Shown piece after piece: positions 1 through 8,592 of a stretch of 64,000 bases of DNA. The stretch's first letter is position 1, and each line of letters opens with the position of its first letter. The notes under the pieces were generated by a model, which was not told the DNA's origin, did no database searches, and was given only the letters and a program-made list of their open reading frames with translations. The position numbers and the translations under genes were made by a program. The DNA comes from Acidobacteriota bacterium (GTDB lineage: Bacteria > Zixibacteria > MSB-5A5 > GN15 > FEB-12), in assembly GCA_035529075.1 (NCBI GenBank), contig DATKXK010000006.1, forward strand, positions 1-64,000, read 5' to 3'.

Positions 1-300
1 GAATCTGGATCCAGCCACTGGCTGACGTTTCGTATCAACTGAACTGACGAGTCTATATTGAAAGGGATCCGTGGCAGTTTGACTTGACTTCCATTCTTCA
101 TAATTGATGGGACTTCTTCCGTAAGGGTCAACCCACCGAGTCACGTTGTGCCGGAGTATGTTATCGGCCTCGGGAACGGGCATTTCACCCGAATGCGCGA
201 CCGTGTCCGATTGAGACAGGAGATCCTGGCCGCCAGCAGACTGGTCAAAACCTCCCCCCACCAGGAGAATGCATACGTACAGTAAAACTCTAAAAGTCAT
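1..300 (-). CDS. Secreted protein of unknown function, N-terminal part only
   Basis: Reading the minus strand from an ATG at 300, the frame is open for 100 codons to the window edge, so the 3' end is missing. A GGAGG ribosome binding site lies 6 nt upstream of the ATG, which supports the start. Residues 1-25 form a signal peptide (MTFRVLLYVCILLVGGG followed by a polar stretch). The mature part is hydrophilic and contains NVTRWVDPYGRSP. I do not recognise the family. The gene faces away from the MarR regulator on the other strand. Existence is well supported; function is unknown. Confidence 0.7.
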   Translation of the reverse strand, partial: MTFRVLLYVCILLVGGGFDQSAGGQDLLSQSDTVAHSGEMPVPEADNILRHNVTRWVDPYGRSPINYEEWKSSQTATDPFQYRLVSSVDTKRQPVAGSRF

Positions 301-819
301 TCATTGCCTCCGCCGACCGGGATTGCAAGGGATTTGACAGGGAACCCAGGGTCGTCTCCTTGAATCGCACGCATTACATACAATTGTCCGTGATCTTAGT
401 ACCCGTAGCCGAAGCTGGCTTGAAATCGCAACGTCAATTGTGGCTACCGGGCATCCGAATCAAAGGCACTGGCTGCCGGTTGTGAATTCTCTTCATAACG
501 ACGTAAGAACGGTGCCTTCTGTTTCAGTTCTTTTGGCCACAGGGACGGAATACAGGCATCAGGGATGGGATTCAAATGTCCTGTGTCTACTCTGGTCCTT
601 TATGCCTGCTGAGTAGATTCATCAGGGCCAGTGACATACTACGAAGAATCAGGTAAGAAGTCTCTCCCTTCAGCGCCGGGTCGCTCGGACTCACAAAAGA
701 TACGCAACTCTGCCGGTCCGTATAATCAGGCTCATTTCAGCACTAACGCTGCTACAGACAAAAAGAAGTGCAACATTATGTAGGCACCTACGTAGTTTTT
801 ACAGAGAGATCGTCGAGAA
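301..819. other. Intergenic region between divergent genes
   Basis: No convincing coding frame is seen. The region separates the leftward secreted protein from the rightward MarR gene and must hold both promoters. The clearest structure is a 12-bp inverted repeat (GTAGGCACCTAC) at 780-791, just before the MarR start; it is listed separately. Confidence 0.5.
780..791. promoter_or_regulatory. Inverted repeat, possible MarR operator
   Basis: GTAGG-CA-CCTAC is a perfect 5-bp inverted repeat with a 2-nt centre, 28 bp upstream of the MarR-family start codon. MarR proteins commonly autorepress through palindromes placed here. The 11-mer GTAGGCACCTA recurs at 11922-11932. The operator role is inference. 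Confidence 0.35.
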
Positions 820-1356
820 ATGGCCGTCGAGAGAGACTACATTGCGGAACTGGGAGCGCTGGCTTTGGCCAGCAGACTCCGCAGATTTCTGCATCGCTTG
901 CAGAGCGACGGGGAGCAGGTGTATCAGAGCCTGAATCTCGATTTCAAACCCAAGTGGTGTCCGATTCTTCACCTTCTGTCTAATTGCTCACCCCTGAACC
1001 TCGCAGAGGTCGCACAGTTACTGGGCGTCGCCCACCCGTCAGTGATTGAGACGGTCAACGAGCTTGTCCAGGCCGGACTGGTCGAATCTCGGCAGTCGGA
1101 GATCGATCGCCGGTGCCGCGAACTCTTTTTGAGCTCTGAAGGGAAACAACTCTGTAACGAACTCCAGCCGGTCTGGAACGCGTTCAGGGCGGCAGGAGAA
1201 GAAGTGGTCGGGGAAGACGGCAACAGCTTTCTGGAGGCACTCGGCAAACTGGAGCACTCGATTGACGATCGATCCATGTACGAGCGAATAATGGCACGGC
1301 TGGAAAGACGAACCGGACATAAGGAAAGAGACAGGGATAAACACTCAAAGAGGTAG
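820..1356 (+). CDS. MarR-family transcriptional regulator
   Basis: Predicted cytoplasmic DNA-binding regulator of 178 residues, the usual MarR size or slightly longer. A winged helix-turn-helix covers residues 60-105: helices in LAEVAQLLGVAHPSVIETVN (61-80), then the wing with DRRCRELFLSSEG (96-108), whose D-R-R plus LSxEGK pattern is typical of MarR. The N-terminal helix (15-45) and the C-terminal helices would form the dimer interface, and the last 15 residues are very basic. The S41 protease-like gene begins 15 bp downstream, so the two probably form an operon and the regulator may control it. A palindrome at 780-791 could be its operator. The ligand is unknown. The family call is firm. 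Confidence 0.85.
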   Translation: MAVERDYIAELGALALASRLRRFLHRLQSDGEQVYQSLNLDFKPKWCPILHLLSNCSPLNLAEVAQLLGVAHPSVIETVNELVQAGLVESRQSEIDRRCRELFLSSEGKQLCNELQPVWNAFRAAGEEVVGEDGNSFLEALGKLEHSIDDRSMYERIMARLERRTGHKERDRDKHSKR

Positions 1357-1371
1357 ATACGGGAGGCAGGT

Positions 1372-2730
1372 ATGAATCGAATTAACGTCATTCGCAGATG
1401 TGGCAGGCGGATGTTGCTAAGTATGCTTTTCGCTACGCTGCTCACATCCAATGCTATTTCGCAGTCACAGCCGGAAACACCGCTACCGCTGCAGAAGGCG
1501 GACGTTGCCGAAATCATCGATTCGGTCCTGACCGCCATCGAGACCCACTACGTGTACCCGGATACGGCACGTGCTCTGAGTAAACACATTCGAGAGAAAC
1601 ACGCCAAAGGCGCGTATGATGATATCACCGATCTGAGGACAATCGCAGGAAAACTCAGCGACGATGTGCGGGCCTTCACGCACGACAGACACATGCACAT
1701 CTCCGTCATGACACCCGGCGATTCTCCCGCTATCGGCGACACTCTGACCGACGATGAAATCGCTCGCCGCGCCGGCACCAACTTCGGATTCAGAAAAGCC
1801 GAATGGCTGATTGGAAACGTAGGGTATCTTCGAATTGATCGCTTCGACGACGCGGTATTCGCCGGCGAGGCCGCCTCGGCGGCCATGAATTTCCTTGCGC
1901 GCTGCAGCGCCGTGATCATCGATCTCAGGTACAACGGGGGCGGCCATGAGACAATGGTGCGGTTCCTGGCGAGCTATTTCTTCCAACGCCCAACTCAGAT
2001 CAATGCACTCTACTTCACCGAAACCGATTCGCTCGAACAGTCATGGACCTCTGCTCACGTGCCGGGCCGGAAGCTGGTCGATACCGACCTGTACATATTG
2101 ATCAGCAATCTGACAGCTTCGGGAGCCGAAGCGTTTTCCTACGGCCTGAAACACGCCGGCCGGGCCGTCCTCGTCGGCGAAACAACCGCCGGCGCGGCGC
2201 ACTGGACCGAGTACTGGAACTTCCCGAACCTTCAAATACGCGCCGCCGTGCCCATCGCCCGCCCGATTAACCCGGTCACCAAGACCAGCTGGGAACGCAC
2301 CGGGGTGACTCCGCATATTGAGGCCTCGATCGGCAAAGCATTACCCCTTGCCCACCTCGAAGCGTTAAGGCGGATCATGGCACGGACCACCGACGAGCAA
2401 GAAAGAAAGGAACTGACCTGGAATATGGCTGCGGTCAGGGCGCAGGCCGAGCCGGTCAACGTCGCGCAGGAACAGATGCCGGCCTACACCGGCGAGTTTG
2501 CTGACGGGCAGTACGTTATCCTGATCAAGGATGATGCCCTGTACTGGCGCTATGTGGACGGCACCGAGTTCATTCTGGTGCCGCTCACCACTGATCTTTT
2601 CGGGTTCGATGATACCGATGATTATCGAGTCGAGATTATCCGCGACGGCAAAGGCGTGGTCACCGGTTTCCGCCTCCTGATCAGGGGCGGCGAGGCCGGA
2701 CCGATCCGGCCAAGGACCGGTGATTTGTAA
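1372..2730 (+). CDS. Secreted S41-family (tail-specific/IRBP-like) peptidase
   Basis: Exported protein of 452 residues with a signal peptide at about 1-31 (hydrophobic 14-25, NAISQ cleavage region). Residues 44-110 resemble the N-terminal helical domain of IRBP-type S41 proteins (ETHYVYPDTA). The protease core covers about 145-320: GYLRIDRF (151-158), DLRYNGGG (184-191) and LTASGAEAF (247-255) with the probable nucleophile Ser250, followed by VGETTAGAA (268-276). Residues 370-445 form a separate small beta-rich domain (AYTGEFADGQY) like those appended to serine hydrolases. No PDZ domain is evident. It follows the MarR gene by 15 bp, so co-transcription is likely. Substrate unknown; S41-fold membership is well supported, proteolytic activity is inferred. 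Confidence 0.85.
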   Translation: MNRINVIRRCGRRMLLSMLFATLLTSNAISQSQPETPLPLQKADVAEIIDSVLTAIETHYVYPDTARALSKHIREKHAKGAYDDITDLRTIAGKLSDDVRAFTHDRHMHISVMTPGDSPAIGDTLTDDEIARRAGTNFGFRKAEWLIGNVGYLRIDRFDDAVFAGEAASAAMNFLARCSAVIIDLRYNGGGHETMVRFLASYFFQRPTQINALYFTETDSLEQSWTSAHVPGRKLVDTDLYILISNLTASGAEAFSYGLKHAGRAVLVGETTAGAAHWTEYWNFPNLQIRAAVPIARPINPVTKTSWERTGVTPHIEASIGKALPLAHLEALRRIMARTTDEQERKELTWNMAAVRAQAEPVNVAQEQMPAYTGEFADGQYVILIKDDALYWRYVDGTEFILVPLTTDLFGFDDTDDYRVEIIRDGKGVVTGFRLLIRGGEAGPIRPRTGDL

Positions 2731-2731
2731 C

Positions 2732-2848
2732 GCTGCTTGTCAACGATTCCGGCAGGGTGGCGTGTCCGGTGATGTGGCGATCACCCCTGTTTATGTGGCG
2801 ACGGTGGGAATGACAGCTATCTTGGAAAGTGAACAGGAGTTTGTGTGA
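2732..2848 (+). pseudogene. Remnant of a LolA-like/S41 fusion gene paralogous to the one at 4884
   Basis: The 32 bases at 2753-2784 are identical to 5067-5098 inside the LolA-S41 fusion gene. In the matching frame the stretch reads QGGVSGDVAITPVY, against QGGVSGDVAITHVY in the intact gene, and it runs open to a TGA at 2846-2848. Flanking sequence diverges at once and there is no start codon or signal peptide. This is best read as a small leftover of a duplicated copy, or an insertion of a fragment, just downstream of the first S41 gene. Confidence 0.55.
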
Positions 2849-2860
2849 GGATTGTTGCTT

Positions 2861-3808
2861 ATGTCAGCAGGCGAGTCACAAGAGAACAAAGAAGGCATTC
2901 CGCGGGTTCGCTTCGGACCGATCCGATGGTTAACCACACCTCTTTACACGACTGTCGAAGAAGCGGTCTCTGAATACACCGGGCGTGCGTGGAGGATAAA
3001 GAGCGAAAAGGACTTTTCGGAGTTCGCCTGTCACCATGGCGCCATCGTATCGGATGGTTCGTTCGCTGTGTTTTTCAAATACAGCGAAGCGGCCGAGGCG
3101 AAGAGGCAGTTTGAGGTTGAGATATCAGACCTAAAAACTCTTTCGGAGAGAGCCGGGGTCCTGATACCAAAACCGATCGACATAGTAAGCGTGGAAAAGG
3201 GAACGCTGCTGATCATGGAGGCCCTGGAAGCCATCGCACCTGGCCCTCGTCAATGGAGACAAATCGGGACAACTCTGGCGTGTATCCATCGGGTGAAAGG
3301 TGCTGCCTGTGGTTTCGAAACGAACGGCTTTTGGGGTCCTCTTTATCAGGACAACACTGCTGTGTCGGATTGGGCGACTTTCTACAGGGAACGGCGTCTG
3401 TTTCCCTTGCTGAAGACGGCCATCAATTCCGGGAATATCCCTTTGTCCGTAGTTTCACAGGTAGAGATGCTGGCTACGCGCCTGCCGGCGTTGTGCGGCC
3501 CCGAGGTAACACCGACGCTGTTACACGGAGATGCGCAACAGAACAACTTCATAAGCACAGCAGAAGGAACCTATATCATTGATCCGGCGATCTACTTTGG
3601 TCACCCCGAGATGGACTTGGCACTTATTGACAGCTGGCAACCTGTACCAAGGGCCGTTTTTGACGGCTATCGGGAATCAATGCCAATTGACTCAGGATTC
3701 TCCGAGCGGCGCGACTTATGGCGTGTACCGCTCTATCTTGCCGCAGTCGCCCTTGAAGGTTCAATGCATCTGAACAGACTGACAAACGCTCTCAACACTT
3801 ACTTATAG
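2861..3808 (+). CDS. Fructosamine kinase-like protein (APH/protein-kinase fold)
   Basis: Predicted cytoplasmic small-molecule kinase, 315 residues from the ATG at 2861 (GTGAGG lies 10 nt upstream; TTG codons just before it sit too close to that site). The catalytic loop is LLHGDAQQNNF at about 220-230, followed by the metal-binding IIDPAIYFGHPEMDLA (239-254). The FWGPL and FYRERRLFP segments in the middle match the fructosamine-3-kinase/ketosamine kinase family. These enzymes phosphorylate sugar adducts or related amines; the true substrate here is unknown. The nucleotidyltransferase-like gene starts 2 bp after its stop, so the two are almost certainly co-transcribed. An aminoglycoside phosphotransferase-type activity is an alternative. 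Confidence 0.8.
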   Translation: MSAGESQENKEGIPRVRFGPIRWLTTPLYTTVEEAVSEYTGRAWRIKSEKDFSEFACHHGAIVSDGSFAVFFKYSEAAEAKRQFEVEISDLKTLSERAGVLIPKPIDIVSVEKGTLLIMEALEAIAPGPRQWRQIGTTLACIHRVKGAACGFETNGFWGPLYQDNTAVSDWATFYRERRLFPLLKTAINSGNIPLSVVSQVEMLATRLPALCGPEVTPTLLHGDAQQNNFISTAEGTYIIDPAIYFGHPEMDLALIDSWQPVPRAVFDGYRESMPIDSGFSERRDLWRVPLYLAAVALEGSMHLNRLTNALNTYL

Positions 3809-3810
3809 CT

Positions 3811-4659
3811 GTGCGCAGAAAAGACGTGAGTACGACGTCCAATACACCTTATCCTCAGCTAAATGCCGTTCTGCAAGAATTGGTGAGCAGTGTTCAGAAG
3901 ATTCTGCGTGAACACCTCGTCGGAGCTTACCTTCAAGGTTCTTTCGCAGTCGGAGATTTCGACGAACATAGCGATGCCGATTTCGTCATGGTGATCGTCC
4001 GGGAACTGTCGGAGTCCCAACTTCGAGATTTGCAGTCCATGCATGAACGCATCTTCAATCTCGGACCTGAGTGGGCGAAACACCTGGAAGGATCCTACTT
4101 TCCCAAGAAAGTCCTGCGTGATTATACACAAAGTGGTAGTGATTTATGGTATCTGGATAATGGAAGTTGCGTGCTTGTGAGGTCAAATCACTGCAACAAA
4201 ATCGTCGTCAGGTCGATTCTGTGGAAGAAGGGGGTTGTATTAAGGGGCCCGAAGCCGTCAACTCTGATCGAGCCGATCCCGGTTGCGGTCCTTCGCCGAG
4301 CGATTTTGGCGTCTATCAATGAATCGGGTCAGCTGATTCTCACCAATCCTGAGCAGTTCAACAATCGATTCTATCAGACGTTTATCGTCTTGCACTACTG
4401 TCGGAAATTGCACGATCTGCACACTGGTGTGGTTGGATCAAAGCGCTCTGGTGCCGAGTGGGCCAAGGACAATATGGAACAGTCGTGGTCAGGTCTTATC
4501 GATCGAGCGTGGGATGGAAGACCGAACCCGGCTGTTTCCGTTCGGCAACCGGCAGACAAAGCCGATTACAAGAGCACCCTGGAATTCGTTAGGGAAGTGA
4601 TTCGAGCAGCCAATAAATTCGCTGACTCAGAGAGGCTTCTAAAGGGAGAAAGTGACTGA
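3811..4659 (+). CDS. Aminoglycoside nucleotidyltransferase-like protein
   Basis: Protein of 282 residues with a polymerase-beta-type nucleotidyltransferase motif GSFAVGDFDEHSDADFVMV at 43-61 (GS followed by D-x-D, Asp55 and Asp57). The rest is helical, as in AadA/ANT-type enzymes and their DUF4111-like C-terminal domain. It would transfer a nucleotide to a hydroxyl or amine of a small molecule; whether that is an antibiotic cannot be told. The start is a GTG 2 bp after the kinase-like gene, with an in-frame alternative GTG at 3826; neither has a good ribosome binding site, so translation is probably coupled. A copy of the dispersed repeat lies 29 bp after its stop. Confidence 0.75.
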   Translation: MRRKDVSTTSNTPYPQLNAVLQELVSSVQKILREHLVGAYLQGSFAVGDFDEHSDADFVMVIVRELSESQLRDLQSMHERIFNLGPEWAKHLEGSYFPKKVLRDYTQSGSDLWYLDNGSCVLVRSNHCNKIVVRSILWKKGVVLRGPKPSTLIEPIPVAVLRRAILASINESGQLILTNPEQFNNRFYQTFIVLHYCRKLHDLHTGVVGSKRSGAEWAKDNMEQSWSGLIDRAWDGRPNPAVSVRQPADKADYKSTLEFVREVIRAANKFADSERLLKGESD

Positions 4660-4688
4660 CATCTTGAGAAAGGAAGCCGTCACAATTT

Positions 4689-4731
4689 GGTCACAGTACG
4701 GTGCAAGTCCTTGTGTCACAACACAAGTATG
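4689..4731 (+). repeat. Dispersed intergenic repeat, copy A
   Basis: A 43-base element that matches 8550-8592 at 35 of 43 positions without gaps. Both copies share GGTCACA at the left end and the core GTCCTTGTG-CACAACAC, where TTGTG and CACAA can pair as a small hairpin. It sits 29 bp downstream of the nucleotidyltransferase-like gene; copy B sits downstream of the phosphotransferase-like gene. Function unknown. Confidence 0.6.
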
Positions 4732-4883
4732 AATCACACAGGCGATGCCTGTTCTATGCCCTCCGGCATTACTCATGGCTCGAGCAATCAGGACGTTCAC
4801 AACCCTGATTCTATATGGCCACCTCAACACACCGAAACAAAATGAGATCTCGTCCGTAGTCATGATATTCCAAGGAGGTTTCG

Positions 4884-7133
4884 ATGATACGAATAGCGTC
4901 CGTATTGATTGCGACAGTGTGTTTTGTGTTGGCGCTGACTGCGAGTGTATGCGCACAGATAGATGCAGAGAACCTGCTCATTAAGATGATTGAGGCTCGC
5001 GGCGGGGCGGACAGGCTGAGTGAAATCAAGACCTCGGTTATGAAGGGCAAGATTATTATGGTATCGCAGGGTGGCGTGTCCGGTGATGTGGCGATCACTC
5101 ATGTCTACCCTGACAAGTCGCTCATAGAGATGGTGATAGTTGGTACCTCGATCATCCAGGGGTTTGACGGGAATATCGCCTGGATGGACAATCCGCTGGC
5201 CGGAGGCTTTCAGGAATTGCCGGCAGCACAAACAGAAAGCTCAAAACGGGAAGCAGTAGGTGACGACGCCCTGCTGAATCCCGAGAAATACGGCATCAGG
5301 TACACGTACAAGGGGAAGGACACCGATGCCGGCCGGGAATACCATGTGCTTGAGCAGATTTTCCAGGACGGCGCTAAAACAACCATGTATGTGGATCCGG
5401 AGTCGTATCTGGTGCATAAAACATCAATCAACAGGGGATCCCTTCAGCAATCCCACCTTGAAGAAGCTTATTACTCGGATTATAGAGACACGGACGGCGT
5501 CATGCAAGCGCACAAGGTATCCCTATTCGTGAATGGTCAGGAAGCCATCACGTACCTGTTTGATCAAATGACGTACAATTCTGAAATCAATGCCGATGTA
5601 TTTCAAGCGGCTGAAGGACGCTTCTCTCGAGAGGAACTGATTGCAGACGCAAGAGAGCTGGCAGCTATTATCGAAGATGCGCATCCCGATCCTTACAGGC
5701 TTATCGGCGGCAAAATCGCCTATCATCGCCACTTTCAGCACGTGCTGCACGCCATACCTGAAGAGGGAATGACAAAGAACGAATTCACAGTACTCCTGCG
5801 CCCCTTTGTTGCCGCGATTGGGGACGCCCACACTGAGGTCTACGCACATCACAATGTAGACTTAACTGCCCCCGGAGGCCTTCCTCTAAGATTTGATGTC
5901 GCGGGACAGTCTCTTGTCGTTTCCGGTGTCCCCGGTACACAGTATGAGAGTCTTGTGGGAGCGCTGTTGGTTTCGGTTGAAGATGTTTCCATTGATGAAC
6001 TGGGCAGACGGCTGAGAAACCTCAGACCGATCGATAATCAATATCATCTGTTGTGGTACTTCACTACCAACTATCTCTGGTACGGGCCTTACCTTCAGGA
6101 GTTGCTGCCGGAATGGAAGAACACCAACCAGTTGCAGGTCAGGCTCCGACAGTCAGCGGGCGATGTCGTGGAAACTGTCTTTGACCTTCCCATGAACGTA
6201 ACATCCCTAATCGAACCGGAATCACGGATCACCTTACCTTCCACGGACGAATCCGGCTTTGTGGCTGATTTTCTGGGGCCGGACAGGAAAACCGCCTACC
6301 TGCGGATCGATCACATGAAGTACTACCGCGAGAGTTTTGAGGCGCGCAACAGCCTTGGTCTCCAGAGCATGGCGGAAGACGAATTGAACGCGATACCATC
6401 GGCCACGGAGTTTTTCAGATCGCTGGTCAAGACCATGAAAGACGCCGGCACAAAGACGTTGATCGTAGATCTACGCCGGAATGAGGGCGGAGATGCCCTG
6501 ATGGCGGACTACTTGATATATTTCCTGTACGGAAAAAGCACCACCCTGCAGACTCGATGGAACAATATAACGAAACTGTCAAAAACCTACCTGGAGGCTC
6601 GTGAGCGCCTGACCCTGGACGACATCAATAAGAGCCTCGCTGTTCCTTTGGTTGAGGGGGATTATGATTTCAGTGAGGACTATTCGGGTGATGTTCTGAG
6701 TGATGCCTCTTCAATGGAGGAAGGATTAGCTTATGCGCCAACATTTTACAGGGAATGGGAAAGCGGATCCTACGAGAGCTACTACTGCCCGGCAAACGTG
6801 ATAGTCCTGACGAGACCGGCGACGTTCAGCGCTGGCTTCGGTGTTGCAATTCGTCTGTATCGAGCCGGTGCCATCCTGGTCGGGACCCCTTCAGGCCAAG
6901 CTCCCAATTCCGGCGGTAATGCGATCAAGTGGTCGTTACGTAATACCGGCATAGCCGGTAGAGTGTCTCAAACGTACGTACAGAACTTCCCTCACGATTC
7001 CGAGTTGTCGCGTGTGTTGCAGGTGCATTACCCTTTAACGGCTGAATTGTTAAAGTTTTACGATTTCGACCCTAACGCTGAGGTTCTCTACGCGCTTGAT
7101 TTGCTGCCTGAGATTGCAGAACGGAAGAGGTGA
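4884..7133 (+). CDS. Exported LolA-like/S41 peptidase fusion protein
   Basis: Protein of 749 residues with a clear signal peptide (1-24, cleavage after SVCA) and a strong AAGGAGG site before the ATG. Residues 25-240 resemble the LolA/outer-membrane lipoprotein-sorting fold (IEARGGADRLSEIKT near the start, YVDPESYLVHKTSI in the middle). Residues 245-740 form an S41-type module: helical N-domain (ELAAIIEDAHPDPYR), IVDLRRNEGGDALMADY (527-543) and ATFSAGFG with probable nucleophile Ser649. The protein likely acts in the periplasm or at the cell surface. It stands alone between two intergenic spacers, downstream of the nucleotidyltransferase-like gene. A remnant of a second copy lies at 2732-2848. 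Domain calls are good; biological role unknown. Confidence 0.8.
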   Translation: MIRIASVLIATVCFVLALTASVCAQIDAENLLIKMIEARGGADRLSEIKTSVMKGKIIMVSQGGVSGDVAITHVYPDKSLIEMVIVGTSIIQGFDGNIAWMDNPLAGGFQELPAAQTESSKREAVGDDALLNPEKYGIRYTYKGKDTDAGREYHVLEQIFQDGAKTTMYVDPESYLVHKTSINRGSLQQSHLEEAYYSDYRDTDGVMQAHKVSLFVNGQEAITYLFDQMTYNSEINADVFQAAEGRFSREELIADARELAAIIEDAHPDPYRLIGGKIAYHRHFQHVLHAIPEEGMTKNEFTVLLRPFVAAIGDAHTEVYAHHNVDLTAPGGLPLRFDVAGQSLVVSGVPGTQYESLVGALLVSVEDVSIDELGRRLRNLRPIDNQYHLLWYFTTNYLWYGPYLQELLPEWKNTNQLQVRLRQSAGDVVETVFDLPMNVTSLIEPESRITLPSTDESGFVADFLGPDRKTAYLRIDHMKYYRESFEARNSLGLQSMAEDELNAIPSATEFFRSLVKTMKDAGTKTLIVDLRRNEGGDALMADYLIYFLYGKSTTLQTRWNNITKLSKTYLEARERLTLDDINKSLAVPLVEGDYDFSEDYSGDVLSDASSMEEGLAYAPTFYREWESGSYESYYCPANVIVLTRPATFSAGFGVAIRLYRAGAILVGTPSGQAPNSGGNAIKWSLRNTGIAGRVSQTYVQNFPHDSELSRVLQVHYPLTAELLKFYDFDPNAEVLYALDLLPEIAERKR

Positions 7134-7537
7134 GGTTATCGCACCTGGGGAGTATATTCGCATCGGCTCGGCGTTGCCCGCCGCTTCTGACGTAGTCCGA
7201 TCAGACCTCGATCGTGTCCTTCTTCCCGTCAGGTATTCCCCACAAAAAAAAGACGGTCACAACCTGGCCACAGCGTCACAAATATACCTTACCCCTAATA
7301 GTGGGTTGAGAAGGACGCGTTATCGATTGTAGTTGAACGAGTCACTCCTATGGGCTAAGTTGGCACTGTTGTGACCCGCTGTGGATAGATAGCAGGACCA
7401 GAACAGCCAGAACAACCAGAACAACCAGAACAACCTTTGTGATTTACATTAGGTCTCACGGTCATTCTGAATCGGTAGTTTCCGGGCACCGTGGCGTTAC
7501 GATTTGAGTCCACTAAACTGTACTTAAGGAGAGAGCA
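7134..7537. other. Intergenic spacer with repeats
   Basis: No gene is seen in these 404 bases. The segment at 7252-7290 begins GACGGTCACAA and ends CACAAATATACC, resembling a shortened form of the dispersed repeat at 4689 and 8550. Four 9-bp tandem units lie at 7398-7435. The phosphotransferase-like gene starts directly after, with its own ribosome binding site. Confidence 0.5.
7398..7435 (+). repeat. Short tandem repeat, four 9-bp units
   Basis: CCAGAACAG once, then CCAGAACAA three times, then CC. A polypurine-rich, AC-biased simple repeat in non-coding DNA. A similar 10-bp repeat (ACACAACCAG) is at 14275-14304. Confidence 0.85.
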
Positions 7538-8413
7538 TTGTCACATAACGCGATGAGCCTTCGAGAGCGTGTCCAGGGCATTATGCCGGACCTGGAGATC
7601 GAACAGTTCGAAATGAACAACGAGGGGTTGATAAACGACGTCGTGATCGTTAATGGCATGTACGTCTTTCGGTTCGCGAAGAAAAAGGAATATGCCAGGA
7701 CTCTGGATGTTGAAACGAGAATCCTCGACCTTATTCGATCCGAGGTTGGTGTGAACGTCCCAACACCAATATACAATGGTGAAGATTGTGTTGTCTACCC
7801 CTACCTCCATGGCGAACCTCTCTTGCTTGAAAGAATAATGGCCTTGGATGAAAGCTCCCGGATTCGTATTTCGGAGGACCTGGGTAAGTTCCTTTTCAGC
7901 ATGCATACCACGGACATTTCTGGAGTAGAAGAGGAATTGCCGTCCACGCTAGCGCCCGTCACACGTGAAAGATGGCTTAATATCTACCGTAGGGTGAAAA
8001 CAACGGTATACCCATTGCTGTGGAAACACCAAGTAACATGGGCCGAGCATCTGTTCAATGGCATGCTAATGAACCCTCATTCGTTTGAGTACAAGCCCGC
8101 ACTAATTCACGGTGATCTAAGACCGTACCACATTCTGATAGACAATCGGAACTGCGAGATAACAGGTGTGATTGATTTCGGTGTTGCCGGTATTGGGGAC
8201 CCGGCTTCGGATATAGGAACCTTGATAAACACGTACGGCGAGAGTTTCGTAATCAAGATGAAACACGCTTATCCTAATCTGGGAGAGTATCTGGCGAGGG
8301 CGAGGTTCTACGCTCAGTCGATCGAGTTACAGTGGGTGTTATTGGGCATCGAAATGGGAGAGAACTTCTGGTTCGCAGCACATTTAGGCTGCGCGAGAGA
8401 TGTTCGTTCATAG
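7538..8413 (+). CDS. Aminoglycoside phosphotransferase (APH)-family kinase
   Basis: Protein of 291 residues with the APH/choline-kinase fold. N-lobe: GLINDVVIVNGMYVFRFAKK (30-49) with the ATP-binding lysines. Catalytic loop: LIHGDLRPYHILID (189-202), Asp193 being the likely base. Metal-binding loop: GVIDFGVAGIGDPASDIG (210-227). The His at 198, where many family members have Asn, is as I recall also found in APH(2'')-type enzymes. The start is TTG at 7538, chosen because AAGGAG lies 6 nt upstream; an ATG at 7553 is badly spaced. It may phosphorylate an antibiotic or a sugar/amino alcohol; substrate not determinable. It is the third small-molecule-modifying enzyme within 6 kb. Confidence 0.85.
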   Translation: MSHNAMSLRERVQGIMPDLEIEQFEMNNEGLINDVVIVNGMYVFRFAKKKEYARTLDVETRILDLIRSEVGVNVPTPIYNGEDCVVYPYLHGEPLLLERIMALDESSRIRISEDLGKFLFSMHTTDISGVEEELPSTLAPVTRERWLNIYRRVKTTVYPLLWKHQVTWAEHLFNGMLMNPHSFEYKPALIHGDLRPYHILIDNRNCEITGVIDFGVAGIGDPASDIGTLINTYGESFVIKMKHAYPNLGEYLARARFYAQSIELQWVLLGIEMGENFWFAAHLGCARDVRS

Positions 8414-8549
8414 CGCGTATTCCGAGCTTTCGCTCGAGGTGATTCATGATCTGTCGATTTGCACCAGGAAGATGCCGCTTTGCGGATACGCCTCAACCAG
8501 TGATGTGGTCCTGATTCTGGATTTCCGGCGGGATCCGTATATGTGAGAC

Positions 8550-8592
8550 GGTCACAAAAGGGTGTAGGTCCTTGTGCCACAACACGAATATG
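8550..8592 (+). repeat. Dispersed intergenic repeat, copy B
   Basis: Second copy of the 43-base element at 4689-4731, 35 of 43 identical. The TTGTG/CACGA pair can still form the short hairpin through a G-U wobble. It lies 136 bp downstream of the APH-family gene. Confidence 0.6.

Noticed and set aside
7398-7435. CRISPR array
   Set aside because: Units are only 9 bp and contiguous without spacers. The 147-bp in-gene repeat is likewise a coding repeat. No cas gene present.
4689-8592. Integron attC sites flanking resistance cassettes
   Set aside because: The shared element lacks the R'/R'' core sites (GTTRRRY-type) and no integrase gene is seen. Kept only as a dispersed repeat.
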